From Micromonospora sp. NBC_00389 (GTDB taxonomy: Bacteria; Actinomycetota; Actinomycetes; Mycobacteriales; Micromonosporaceae), in NCBI RefSeq assembly GCF_036059255.1, contig NZ_CP107947.1, positions 2,232,001 through 2,296,000 of the forward strand: a stretch of DNA of 64,000 nt, read 5' to 3'. Below are positions 31,680 to 40,210 of the stretch, piece after piece (the stretch's first letter is position 1; each line of letters begins with the position of its first letter). Made by a program: the position numbers and the translations under genes. The notes under the pieces are model-generated. The model was given only the letters and a program-made list of their open reading frames with translations, did not search any database and was not told the origin of the DNA.

Positions 31680-34600
31680 ATGGAGTTCCGTGTGTTGGGC
31701 TCGGTTGAGGCGTGGACGCACGGTGTCCGGGTCGACCTCGGTGGGCGCCAGCCCCGACTCGTTCTCGCGGTGCTGCTGCTGGAGCCGGACCGAGTGGTGG
31801 CGGTAGACCGACTGATCGACCTGGTGTGGGGTCAGGCGCCGCCACGCAGTGCCCGGGGCACCGTGCAGGCGCTGGTCTCGCGGCTGCGCACCGCGTTGCG
31901 GCGGGCGGGGGCGCCTGTGGAGCTGATCGGCCGCGAGCCCGGCTACCTGCTCCGGGTCGACCCACTGGCGGTCGACGCGCACCAGTTCACCGCACTGATC
32001 GCGCAGGCCCGGGCGGCCGGCGACGACGTCGCCGTGGATCTGTTCGATCAGGCGCTGGCTCTGTGGCGGGGGGAGCCGCTCGCCGGCGTGGCCGACGAGC
32101 AGGTGCGGCACCGGCTGTGCGCCGGCCTGCGCGAGGCCCGCTGGGCGGCAGTGGAGGAGCGGGCCGAGGTGCTGCTGCGGCGGGGGCGTTCCCGGCAGGT
32201 CGCCGACGAGTTGACCGACGCGGTGGTCCGGCAACCCGGCCGCCAGCGGCTGGTCGGTCAGCTCATGCTCGCCCTGTACCGGGAGGGTCGCGCCGACCGG
32301 GCGCTGACCACCTACCGACAGGTACGCGATCGCCTCGCCGACGAGTTCGGCCTCGACCCGGCCCCGGCACTGCGCCGCCTTGAGGAACGGATCCTGCGCG
32401 CCGACCCGACGCTGGGGCCGCCCGTTGACGTCGCCGTACCGCTCGGAGGAGCCGGTTCCGTGCCGGTCCGCCCCGCCGGGCTGCCGCACAGCAGCACGAC
32501 CCTCACCGGCCGGGACGCCGAGTTGGCCCGGCTCGACGCCGGGTTGGCCGAGCCAGCCGCCGGCACCCGGGTCTGGGTGATCAGCGGCACCGCCGGGGTG
32601 GGCAAGACCGCCCTCGCGGTGCACTGGGCGCAACGGGTCCGCGCGGCGTTTCCGGACGGGCAGCTCCACCTGGACCTGCGGGGCTTCGACGCCGACCGAG
32701 ATCCGGTGCCGCCGGAAACGGCGCTCACCCACCTGCTGACAGCGCTCGGGGTCGACCCGAGGGCGGTGCCGGACGGGTTGGACAGCCGAGCGGCACTGCT
32801 CCGCTCGTTGCTGGACGGCCGGGACGTGCTGCTGGTGCTGGACAATGCCCGCCACGCCGACCAGGTGCTGCCGCTGATCCCGTCCTGCGGCACCGTACTG
32901 GTCACCAGCCGGCACCGCCTCGGCGAGCTGGTGGTCCGAGCCGACGCCCGACCGCTCCCGCTGGACGTGCTCACCCCGGTGGAGTCGGTACGCCTGCTGG
33001 CGACGCTGCTGGGTGAGGCGGCCGTGCAGACCGATGCGACTGCGGCAGCCGAGCTGGCCCGGCTCTGCGGTCACCTGCCGCTGGCACTTCGCATTGCCGC
33101 TGCCAATGTTCAAGCGGCGGGAAAACCGGATATCGCCGGTCTGGTCCGCGAGCTGACCGACGGGGACCCGCTGGCTGGGCTCACCGTCGACGGCGCCGAG
33201 GAGGGCGCGGTCACGAAGGCGTTCGCCCTGTCGTACCGGGTGTTGCCCGAGCCGCAGCGGGAACTGTTCCGCCGCCTCGCTCTGGTACCCGGGCCGAGCG
33301 TCACCGCCGGCCCGGCGGGCGCGGTCGCCGGCGTGCCGGTGGCCACCGCCACCCAGCGGCTGCGTGCGTTGGCCGCCGCGCACCTGCTGGAACGGCAGCC
33401 GGGGGAGCGCTACCGCTTCCACGACCTGTTGCGTCGCTACGCCATGGACCGGGTCACCGGGGAGGAGGACGAGGCCGCCCAGGAGGAGGCCCTGCGGCGG
33501 CTGCTCGACCACTACCTGGACACGGCGGACGCCGCGGGCCGCCGGATCATCCCGCACTTCGTGCGGCTGCCGCGACCGGTGGCCGTGGATCCCTTCCCGG
33601 ACAACGACGCGGCCCTGGCCTGGCTGGACGCCGAGTCGGCGAACCTCACCGCCGCGGTGGAGCAGGCTGCCCGGCGCGGTCCCCACCGGTACGCCTGGCA
33701 CCTCACCGACGCGCTGCGCGCCTACTTCCACCAGCGGGGTCGGCGGGAGGAATGGCTGACCGCGGCCACGGTGGCGCTGGCCGCGGCCCAGGCCGAGGGC
33801 GACGCCCGCGCCCAGGCCGCGATGCACCAGAGCATCGCGCTCGTGCAGGTCAACAGCGGCCGGTACGAGGAGGCTCGCGACCATCTGCTCGACGGGCTGC
33901 GGCGCACTGACGCGGACTGCTGGGAGGAGGGACGAACCGGAATCCTCAACAACCTCAGCGCGGTGCACCAGCGACTCGGCGACCCGCAGGCGGCGATCGA
34001 CTGCGCCCGCCTCTCGTTGGCGCTCAGCCGCCGATCGGGCAACGACGGCGGGGAGGCGATGTCCCTGGCCAACCTCGGGTTTTCACACTGGCAGCTCGGC
34101 GCGTTCGCGGAGGCGGACGCCCACTTCCGGGCCGCCCTGGAACGCGGTGAGCGGGCCGGCGCGCACTACAACGTGGCCGTGCTCCTGGTCGACCTGGCCA
34201 ACGTGCGCCGGGATCGGGGAGACCAGCGCGGCGCCGATGATCTCTACGCCCGGGCGCTCACCGCCAATCAGGACCTCGGCTACCGCTACGGCGAGGCGAC
34301 CGCTCTGGCCGGCCGGGCAGTGCTCTGGTGCGGCACGGATCGAGCGGAGTTGGCCCGTGCCGACGCCGAGCGGGCGGTGGCCCTGACCCGGGAGATCGGC
34401 GACGCGGGAACCGAGGCATGGGCGGCGGACGCACTGGGGCGGGTGCTGCTGGCGCTGGGGCACGCGGGCGAGGCGGCCGAGCAGCATGCCCGAGCGCTCG
34501 AACTGGCACGGCGTACGAGGTTCTGCTGGTGCGAGGCGACGACCCTGACCGGCCTCGCCGCCGCCGAGTTGGCCGGGGGCGACCCGGAGGCCGCCGGGCG

Positions 34601-34802
34601 GCACGGCCGGGCCGCGTTGACCCTGGCCGCCCGCTCCGGATACCGGCCGATCGAGATCCGGGTGTCCCGCGTCCTCGCCCGTGTCGCCGAGCAGTCCGGA
34701 GACGCCGTCGAGGCACTGCGGCTGGACGGCCGGGCGGCGCGGTTGGCAGGGGAGACCGGGTACGCGCCGCCGGACTGCTCAGCTCCGCAGCCGCACCGGT
34801 AG
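31680..34802 (+). CDS. AfsR/SARP family transcriptional regulator (winged helix-BTAD-NB-ARC-TPR)
   Basis: 1040 residues from the ATG at 31680 (GGGGAGG upstream). Winged-helix OmpR-type DNA-binding domain (about 1-95: MEFRVLGSVEAWTHG, ARGTVQALVSRLRTALRR), BTAD (about 95-245: LALYREGRADRALTTYRQVR), NB-ARC ATPase (P-loop SGTAGVGKTALAVHW near 302-316, LLVLDNARHADQVLPLIP) and TPR repeats over the last 350 residues. Large SARPs integrate signals and activate secondary metabolism or secreted enzymes. Divergent from the secreted metalloprotease operon, with phased repeats between; it could control either side. Confidence 0.9.
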   Translation: MEFRVLGSVEAWTHGVRVDLGGRQPRLVLAVLLLEPDRVVAVDRLIDLVWGQAPPRSARGTVQALVSRLRTALRRAGAPVELIGREPGYLLRVDPLAVDAHQFTALIAQARAAGDDVAVDLFDQALALWRGEPLAGVADEQVRHRLCAGLREARWAAVEERAEVLLRRGRSRQVADELTDAVVRQPGRQRLVGQLMLALYREGRADRALTTYRQVRDRLADEFGLDPAPALRRLEERILRADPTLGPPVDVAVPLGGAGSVPVRPAGLPHSSTTLTGRDAELARLDAGLAEPAAGTRVWVISGTAGVGKTALAVHWAQRVRAAFPDGQLHLDLRGFDADRDPVPPETALTHLLTALGVDPRAVPDGLDSRAALLRSLLDGRDVLLVLDNARHADQVLPLIPSCGTVLVTSRHRLGELVVRADARPLPLDVLTPVESVRLLATLLGEAAVQTDATAAAELARLCGHLPLALRIAAANVQAAGKPDIAGLVRELTDGDPLAGLTVDGAEEGAVTKAFALSYRVLPEPQRELFRRLALVPGPSVTAGPAGAVAGVPVATATQRLRALAAAHLLERQPGERYRFHDLLRRYAMDRVTGEEDEAAQEEALRRLLDHYLDTADAAGRRIIPHFVRLPRPVAVDPFPDNDAALAWLDAESANLTAAVEQAARRGPHRYAWHLTDALRAYFHQRGRREEWLTAATVALAAAQAEGDARAQAAMHQSIALVQVNSGRYEEARDHLLDGLRRTDADCWEEGRTGILNNLSAVHQRLGDPQAAIDCARLSLALSRRSGNDGGEAMSLANLGFSHWQLGAFAEADAHFRAALERGERAGAHYNVAVLLVDLANVRRDRGDQRGADDLYARALTANQDLGYRYGEATALAGRAVLWCGTDRAELARADAERAVALTREIGDAGTEAWAADALGRVLLALGHAGEAAEQHARALELARRTRFCWCEATTLTGLAAAELAGGDPEAAGRHGRAALTLAARSGYRPIEIRVSRVLARVAEQSGDAVEALRLDGRAARLAGETGYAPPDCSAPQPHR

Positions 34803-34829
34803 CGGGGCCGGTCGTTGGGCCGGCCCCGC
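34802..34829. terminator. Hairpin between convergent SARP and DUF4352 genes
   Basis: GCGGGGCCGG (34802-34811) pairs perfectly with CCGGCCCCGC (34820-34829) around an 8-base loop, beginning at the last base of the SARP stop codon. No T-tract. Confidence 0.6.
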
Positions 34830-34838
34830 CGGAGGGCG

Positions 34839-35903
34839 TTACGGCCTCCAGGAACCGGCGGTCTCGAACTCGTGCTGGTACTCCAGCACGCCGTTGGTGC
34901 CCGACACGTCGAACACCACGGTGCCGGTGCGCTTGGTGCCGGCGCTCAGGCCGTTGCCCGCCGACATGGACTTGCCGCAGCCGGAGAAGATGCCGGCGAT
35001 CGCATTGGTCTCGGTGCCGTCGGCGGCGACCCACTGGAAGTAGAGCGGGTTCGCCGAACCGGTGCCCTTGGTGACCGTCACGGTCACATCGGCGATCACG
35101 TAGATGCCGTTGTCGGGCTTGAGTCCGTAGGACGCGCAGGGCTTGGTGGCGGTGCTGAACTTCGTCACGGTGACCTCGACGGTGCCGTCGTCGCCATCGA
35201 TGACCAGGGTTTCCCCGGCCGACATGTTCCGGGTGTCGTCGTCGGTCGAGGGCGGGTTCGACGAGGGGGCGGTTCTCGGCGACTGCCCGACGCCCCGGGT
35301 CACGCCGGGGGTGGGCAGGGCCTCGGTCACCTCGTTGGCGGCCCGGTTCGCGCCGATGACCACGGCCACGATGCCGCCGGCGCAGCACAGCAGGGTGAGC
35401 ACGGCCGCGGTCACCGCGACGATCACCACGGTCTTCTTGGACTTCTTCGCCGGCGCGGGCGGCGGCATGGTGAGCGGATGGCCCGGGCCGCCGGGCGGCG
35501 GGTACGCGCCGCCGCCAGCCGCCGGGTACGCGCCGCCCGAGAACGGTGGCTGCGGCCAGGGCTGGTCGGGCGAGGCCGGGTAGGGCGTGCTGGCATAGGG
35601 CGGCTGCGGCGCGGCGGCGTACGGGGGTTGCGGCGCGTTGGCGTACGGGGGCTGCGGCACGGTCGGCGGCGCCCACTGATCCGGCACGCCCGGCTGCGAC
35701 ACCCCGGACACCGGCATCCCGGACACCAGCGGCTGCGGCGCGTTCGCCGCCGCCGACCACGGGTTGGCCGGTACGGGTGCCTGCGGGACCGTCGGGTCGG
35801 CGGCGGACTGCGGCTGCGATGTCGCCGGGAACCGCTGGGTCGGCGGCTCCGGGCTCGGCTGCTGAGGGTCCTGCGGCCCGACGGGGGGCTGGGGGTGGGT
35901 CAC
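34839..35903 (-). CDS. Pro-rich single-pass membrane protein with DUF4352-like domain
   Basis: 354 residues from the GTG at 35903, five bases after AGGAG. Residues 1-180 are a cytoplasmic Pro/Gln/Ala region with repeated QPPYA units, then KKSKKTVVIVAVTAAVLTLL and one membrane helix (about 190-215). The extracytoplasmic C-terminus (about 250-354) has GTVEVTVTKFSTATKPC, GIYVIADVTVTVTKGTGSAN and TGTVVFDVSGTNGVLEY, an immunoglobulin-like DUF4352 fold with two cysteines. Common in actinobacteria; function unknown. Convergent with the SARP gene. Confidence 0.78.
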   Translation of the reverse strand: MTHPQPPVGPQDPQQPSPEPPTQRFPATSQPQSAADPTVPQAPVPANPWSAAANAPQPLVSGMPVSGVSQPGVPDQWAPPTVPQPPYANAPQPPYAAAPQPPYASTPYPASPDQPWPQPPFSGGAYPAAGGGAYPPPGGPGHPLTMPPPAPAKKSKKTVVIVAVTAAVLTLLCCAGGIVAVVIGANRAANEVTEALPTPGVTRGVGQSPRTAPSSNPPSTDDDTRNMSAGETLVIDGDDGTVEVTVTKFSTATKPCASYGLKPDNGIYVIADVTVTVTKGTGSANPLYFQWVAADGTETNAIAGIFSGCGKSMSAGNGLSAGTKRTGTVVFDVSGTNGVLEYQHEFETAGSWRP

Positions 35904-36092
35904 CGTACTCCTAGACACTTCGGTACGTGCGGTTCGGGAACTCGCCGACGCTACCGTGTGTCGCGTACCGCCCGGTCGCCGCTCCGGACCCCGTCCCACG
36001 CTGCCGTCGGATGGGCGGCAGAGCAGCCCACCGACCACTATGGATGGTGCCGGGCCGGGATGCCCGACGGATGGACGTGTGGCACCCGGGAG

Positions 36093-36749
36093 TCAGCGGA
36101 GCGGGAGGACGGCGGCGGTGCGGACCAGCCCGTCGGCGACCACGAACCTGCCGGTGACGGTGGACGGCGGGTCGGCGACCGCCGCCGCGTCCACTCGCGC
36201 CGGAGCGATCCGGGCGGTGAACGTACCGGCGTCCGGGTCCAGGTCCAGCCGGGCGTCGTGGAAGTCCAGCCAGCTCCCGACGACCGGGTACCAGACCTTG
36301 TAGACGGTTTCCTTGGCGCTGAACAGCACCACCGGCCAGGAGATGCCGCCGGGCAGCCGGGCGCAGTTCTCCTCCTCCTCGGGCAGCAGCACGAGTCGGC
36401 GTACTCCCGCATTGACCTCGCGGTGCTGCTCGGCGTCCATTCCGACGGACCGGATATCCGTGCTGCGCGCCGCCGCGGCGGCGCAGTAGCCGGTGGTGTG
36501 GGTGATGGTTCCGACGATCCCGGCCGGCCAGACCGGCGCTCGGTCGGCGGCGGCGGGCACGGCCGCCGGCGGGAGGCCGAGGCCGGTCATCGCCCGGCGG
36601 GCGCACACCCGCCCGGCGGTGAAGTCCCGCCGACGGGTCTGCACCGCCCGCTCACCGAGACATGCCTGCTCGGCGGCGAGCAGGTCCCCGGCCCAGTCGT
36701 CCGGGCCGGCGACGGCCACCGCGACCGTTGCTGGCAGCAGGTCACGCAT
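36093..36749 (-). CDS. 4'-phosphopantetheinyl transferase (EntD/Sfp superfamily)
   Basis: 218 residues. Transfers phosphopantetheine from CoA to the serine of carrier-protein domains. Motifs: RRRDFTAGRVCARRAM (about 39-54), GTITHTTGYCAAA (about 79-91), SVGMDAEQH with the Mg-binding Asp and Glu (about 101-109), and LFSAKETVYKVWYPV with the third acidic residue (about 141-155). The PPTase closest in type activates PKS/NRPS carriers, yet no such megasynthase is in the window, so it may serve distant clusters. TTGACGGTTGACC upstream (minus strand) supplies possible -35 boxes. Confidence 0.9.
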   Translation of the reverse strand: MRDLLPATVAVAVAGPDDWAGDLLAAEQACLGERAVQTRRRDFTAGRVCARRAMTGLGLPPAAVPAAADRAPVWPAGIVGTITHTTGYCAAAAARSTDIRSVGMDAEQHREVNAGVRRLVLLPEEEENCARLPGGISWPVVLFSAKETVYKVWYPVVGSWLDFHDARLDLDPDAGTFTARIAPARVDAAAVADPPSTVTGRFVVADGLVRTAAVLPLR

Positions 36750-36960
36750 GACCGCTTACCCGTCGGTAGGAATGGACGTGCTGCCAGGACATGCGGTCAA
36801 CCGTCAACTTTCCGACTGTCACGAGGGGACAACGTACCGCAAAGATGTAACACCGGAGGTACGCACAGCGCTCCCCGGACAACACCGGGGGTGAGGACCA
36901 TCAGCCGCTGGCCGGGGCACGGCAACAGGCAGTCCCGCGGACATCTGGAGAGGACGTGCG

Positions 36961-37230
36961 ATGACCCATGGTGCGGAACGGCCGGGGGCGCGGGCTGACG
37001 AGCACGCCCCGACAACCCCCGGCTGGAGCTGCGGCTCCTGCGGCGATGAGTGGCCGTGCGCGACGAAGCGCAGTCGGCTGCTGGCGGAGTACGGGGGTGA
37101 CCGGGCGATGCTCAGCGTCTACCTCGGCTCCTGTCTCGCCGCCGCCACGGAGGACCTGCGCTCCGCCCCGGTGATGTCGCTCCAGAATCGGTTCATCGGC
37201 TGGCTGCCGCGCGGTTCGCAGCGCGGCTGA
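36961..37230 (+). CDS. Small conserved protein with CxxC...C motif
   Basis: 89 residues. HAPTTPGWSCGSCGDEWPCA (about 15-34) contains three cysteines as CxxCxxxxxC and could hold a zinc or redox centre; after that come TKRSRLLAEYGGDRAMLSVY and LGSCLAAATEDL. Proteins of this look are frequent in actinomycetes and are sometimes labelled flavin reductase without good reason. The PPTase gene diverges upstream with 211 bases between, containing a region with GGTCAACCGTCAAC and no other gene. Confidence 0.65.
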   Translation: MTHGAERPGARADEHAPTTPGWSCGSCGDEWPCATKRSRLLAEYGGDRAMLSVYLGSCLAAATEDLRSAPVMSLQNRFIGWLPRGSQRG

Positions 37231-37236
37231 GGCCGC

Positions 37237-37267
37237 CCGGTGGCCGCCGCTCGGCGGCGGCCACCGG
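37237..37267. terminator. Hairpin between convergent genes
   Basis: CCGGTGGCCGCCG (37237-37249), a five-base loop, CGGCGGCCACCGG (37255-37267): a perfect 13-bp stem without a T-tract, seven bases after one stop codon and thirteen before the opposite one. Confidence 0.6.
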
Positions 37268-37279
37268 GGCCGGACGATC

Positions 37280-38062
37280 TCAGCGGCGTCCGGGCCTGCG
37301 GGTCAGGGCGAAGCCGACCACTCCGGCCACCGCGGCGAGCACGCCACCGATGCCGGTCCAGACCCAGCGCGACCCGAGATCCGGGAGCCAGTCCGCCGGT
37401 GAGTCACCCTCGTCGTCGGCCTCCGGGTCCGCCGCCGGTACGGCGTTGAGCACCGTGCCCGCCTTGGTGTTCGGCACCAGCGGCGCGGCCAGTTCGCCGT
37501 CGTCGGCCGAGGCGCCCCGGTCGGCGACGGTGCCGACCAGCAGGTCCACGTCGATCGGCGCGCCCAGGTCCGGTTCCGGCAGGTCCACCACGGAGAGCCG
37601 GATGACGTACGTGCCGGGCAGCGGGTCGGCCGACCATGGCTCCGCCCAGGGCCGCACCTCACGCAGGATGCAGCCCAGCGCCACGCTCGACGCCTGCGCG
37701 TCCACCGTCGGCGTCTGCGCCCCGGCCGTGCACGCCTGGCGGCGGCGCAACCCGTCGAAGACGTCGACGGTCCAGGTGGAGGCTCCGCTGCGCGCCTTCG
37801 GGAAGGTGACGGTGGCGCTGATCTCGTGCACCTGCCCGGCCGTCGCCGGGAACGACCAGTAGAGGTGGTCGCCGACCGAGGCGTCCACCCGCACCGGTTG
37901 CCCGGCGGTGATCGGCGTGGCAGTGAGGAACGACGTGCCGGCCCGGGTGACCGGTGTGGCGCCCGGCGAGGGGGTGGGGGCGGCGACGGCCGCCGCGGGC
38001 AGCAGCGCGGACCCGCCGGCGGCGACCAGCGCCGCCAGCGACCGGAACAGTGCGGTACGCAT
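37280..38062 (-). CDS. Secreted C-terminally anchored protein, partner of VWA protein
   Basis: 260 residues. Signal peptide (FRSLAALVAAGGSALLPAAA), extracytoplasmic beta-rich domain with DHLYWSFPATAGQVHEISAT, two Cys (RRQACTAG and GCILREV), DPLPGTYVIRLSVVDLPEPD, and a C-terminal helix (WVWTGIGGVLAAVAGVVGFA) followed by RRPGRR. The start overlaps the stop of the von Willebrand A gene by one base, with GGGAG upstream, so they are co-translated. Function unknown; the two proteins have matching signal peptide-beta domain-C-terminal anchor layouts and probably form an envelope complex. Confidence 0.72.
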   Translation of the reverse strand: MRTALFRSLAALVAAGGSALLPAAAVAAPTPSPGATPVTRAGTSFLTATPITAGQPVRVDASVGDHLYWSFPATAGQVHEISATVTFPKARSGASTWTVDVFDGLRRRQACTAGAQTPTVDAQASSVALGCILREVRPWAEPWSADPLPGTYVIRLSVVDLPEPDLGAPIDVDLLVGTVADRGASADDGELAAPLVPNTKAGTVLNAVPAADPEADDEGDSPADWLPDLGSRWVWTGIGGVLAAVAGVVGFALTRRPGRR

Positions 38063-39345
38063 CAGTTCTCCCTCCAGGTGGCGACCCACCAGCGGGTGAG
38101 CAGCCCGGCGAGCAGGCCGGTGAGCAGGCCGGCAACGGTGAGCAGGGCGAGCAGCATCCAGCCCCGGCCGAGGTCCGGCCCGTCCGGCGCGGGCGCGGCG
38201 GCGACCACGTCGATGGTCAGCTCCACCGGCATGCCGGGGGTCGCCGAGGTGCCGGGGCGCGGGGCGAAGGAGTTGCTCACCACCAGGCAGACGGTGGTGG
38301 GCTCGATCGCCGTCGGGGTTGCCTCGGCCTCGGTGGCGTCCTCGTCGTCGGCGCTGGCCGACCAGCGCAGCCCGGCGGAGAGCACGTCGGCGCGCCCGCT
38401 GCCGGCGTCCGCGCCACGGACCAGTTCCCGGCCGTCCGCCGCAGTGGCCCGCAGCAGCACCCCGTAGTCCCGGTTCACCGGCCGGTCCAGCGCCATGCTC
38501 ACCGACGCGCGCAGCTCCTGCCCGGGACGCACCGGCACCCGGTAGTACCGGTGCTCGGAGAACGACTCCCGGTCGGCGTACACGCCGGGGGCCAGCAGTG
38601 GGGCGGAGTCGCAGGCGTTCGTGCCGCCGACCACGGTCGGGGCCAGGGTGTGCGTGTCGCCGGCCCGCTCGACGAGCTGCTTGATGCGGTCGGTCAGCTC
38701 CTCGGCGCTCTGCGCCGCCGTGTAGGTGCCACCGGTCGCACCGGCGATGCAGAGCAGCTGCTTGCGGACCTTCTCGTCGGGGGCCAGACCGAGCGTGTCG
38801 ACCACCAGGCTGGTGCCCTGGGCGGCCAGCTCCCGGGCCACCTCGCACGGGTCCGGCGGGGCGCAGGTGTCCTCTCCGTCGGTGATCAGCACGATCCTCC
38901 GGGTGGTGGCCCCGGTGCCCAGGTCCTGCGCGGCGGTGCGCAGCGCGAGGCCGACGGGCGTGAACCCGGTCGGTCGCAGCGTCGCCACCGCCGCCTTGGC
39001 CCGGGCCCGGTCGACCGGCCCGACCGGCACGATCTGCTGGGTGTCCTGGCAACCGACCTTCTTGTCCTTGCCCCGGTAGGTCGCGCCGAGCACCCGGATG
39101 CCGAGCTGGGTCTCCGCCGGAAGCGCGTCCACCACCTCGTTGAACGCCTGCTGGGCGACCGAGATCCGGCTGCGCCCGTCGATGTCCGCGGCCCGCATCG
39201 AGCCGCTGACGTCGAGCACCAGCTCGACCCGGGGCGGCTCGGCCACCGGCTCCTGGTCGTCGGCCGCCGCCGGGGCCGGCCCGGTCAGTGCGGTGGTCGC
39301 CAGCAGTCCGAGGAGGACGGCCGCCGATCGTCTGAAGTTGATCAC
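38062..39345 (-). CDS. Membrane-anchored von Willebrand factor A domain protein
   Basis: 427 residues from the GTG at 39345 (GTG at 39369 would add eight). Signal peptide, then a VWA domain (about 40-215) with the complete MIDAS motif: DVSGSM, the Thr in PTGFTPVG and the TDGED loop. A beta-rich domain with HRYYRVPVRPGQELRASVSM follows, then a C-terminal helix (WMLLALLTVAGLLTGLLAGL). The MIDAS should bind Mg or Mn and mediate adhesion or protein assembly outside the cell. TACACT (minus strand, 39353-39358) seven bases upstream and no Shine-Dalgarno suggest a leaderless transcript. Confidence 0.82.
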   Translation of the reverse strand: MINFRRSAAVLLGLLATTALTGPAPAAADDQEPVAEPPRVELVLDVSGSMRAADIDGRSRISVAQQAFNEVVDALPAETQLGIRVLGATYRGKDKKVGCQDTQQIVPVGPVDRARAKAAVATLRPTGFTPVGLALRTAAQDLGTGATTRRIVLITDGEDTCAPPDPCEVARELAAQGTSLVVDTLGLAPDEKVRKQLLCIAGATGGTYTAAQSAEELTDRIKQLVERAGDTHTLAPTVVGGTNACDSAPLLAPGVYADRESFSEHRYYRVPVRPGQELRASVSMALDRPVNRDYGVLLRATAADGRELVRGADAGSGRADVLSAGLRWSASADDEDATEAEATPTAIEPTTVCLVVSNSFAPRPGTSATPGMPVELTIDVVAAAPAPDGPDLGRGWMLLALLTVAGLLTGLLAGLLTRWWVATWREN

Positions 39346-39456
39346 GGGCCGCAGTGTAGTGAGATCCACTTTGGATGATCATTTGGGTGGCGGATTGGCG
39401 ATCGTCCAGGTGCCGGACCGGCGGTGGGCGAGAGCGGTGGGGTGTGGCGGGTGGGG

Positions 39457-39834
39457 TCAGGCCGGCTCGTCGGGAGCGGCGTCAAGCAGCGTGACCAGCC
39501 GCTTCGGCGCGATCTCCCGGTAGGCATCGCGGCACAACTCGTCGATCTCGGTCCAGTCGACCGCGCCGTCGAGCCGTACGCCGAGCCAGCCCCGACCGCC
39601 CACATAGGGCGGTCGGAAGAACCGGGCCGGGTCGGCGGCGGTCAGCTCGGCCTGGGCTCCCGGAGGGGCGGCGCACCACAGGTGGGGAAAGTCGTTGTGG
39701 TGGTGCCCATCGGCGTGCAGGGTCACGAAGACGCTCTTGTCCCGGACGAACCAGGTGGGCGACCCGTGGCTGGGCCGCTCGGTCACCTCGGGCAGGGCCA
39801 GGCAGATCACCCGGACCCGGTCCAGCAACTGCAT
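39457..39834 (-). CDS. MmcQ/YjbR family protein
   Basis: 125 residues. The family start QLLDRVRVICLALPEVTERP is followed by HGSPTWFVRDKSVFVTLHAD, then YVGGRGWLGVRLDGAVDWTE and CRDAYREIAPKRL at the end. MmcQ/YjbR proteins have a small CyaY-like fold and are called DNA-binding on thin evidence. The ATG at 39834 is preferred; a TAGGCT -10 box lies near 39879-39884 (minus strand). The stretch 39835-40079 contains nothing else I can support. Confidence 0.8.
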   Translation of the reverse strand: MQLLDRVRVICLALPEVTERPSHGSPTWFVRDKSVFVTLHADGHHHNDFPHLWCAAPPGAQAELTAADPARFFRPPYVGGRGWLGVRLDGAVDWTEIDELCRDAYREIAPKRLVTLLDAAPDEPA

Positions 39835-40079
39835 GGCATCCCCCGCCCTCGTCACGATCGCGACGCCCGGTCCCGGCGAGCCTAGCGCCACGGGTCGCTC
39901 GATGGCGGTCTCGAAACGGGTCGGCGACGGCCTCGGACCAGCCCGTTCTTGGCTCTGGGTCCACGCCGGGTCACCCTCGGTCAACGCCTGGAGGGGAGGT
40001 GTCGGCCCGGCCGGCATCCGTCGGAAATCTGACCTAAGTCGACCCGTTGTGCCGGTGGTGCGCGGTGGTTAAGCTCTTC

Positions 40080-40177
40080 ATGCGCGCCCCAATCGCCCGC
40101 TTCCCCCGTGGCAGGCGATCGGGGCGCGCATCTCTGTCGAAACGGGCCCGCACGCTTGAAGCGTGCGGGCCCGTTTT
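40080..40177 (+). ncRNA. Candidate small RNA with C-rich loop and intrinsic terminator
   Basis: TTGTGC (40047-40052), 17 bp, TAAGCT (40070-40075) make a good promoter. The predicted transcript starts near 40080. It folds immediately into a stem (ATGCGCGCCCC with GGGGCGCGCAT, one A-C mismatch, ATCGCC with GGCGAT) whose loop is CGCTTCCCCCGTGGCA. A nine-base linker follows, then a near-perfect 18-bp hairpin (ACGGGCCCGCACGC with GCGTGCGGGCCCGT) ending in TTTTCG at 40174. About 98 bases in all. No open frame fits. The exposed CCCCC loop resembles C-rich loops that pair with Shine-Dalgarno regions, but it lacks the two six-C loops of 6C RNA. Confidence 0.6.
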
Positions 40178-40210
40178 CGTCGCGCTGCGCTGCGCGTCGC
40201 CTGTCGATGC

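Noticed and set aside
36093..39834. Secondary-metabolite cluster suggested by the PPTase and SARP
   Set aside because: No PKS, NRPS, RiPP precursor or terpene synthase gene occurs in the window; neighbours are envelope and small unknown proteins.
40080..40177. 6C RNA
   Set aside because: Only one loop has a C run (five C), the second hairpin is a plain terminator with a TTGA-type loop; the defining two six-C loops are missing.
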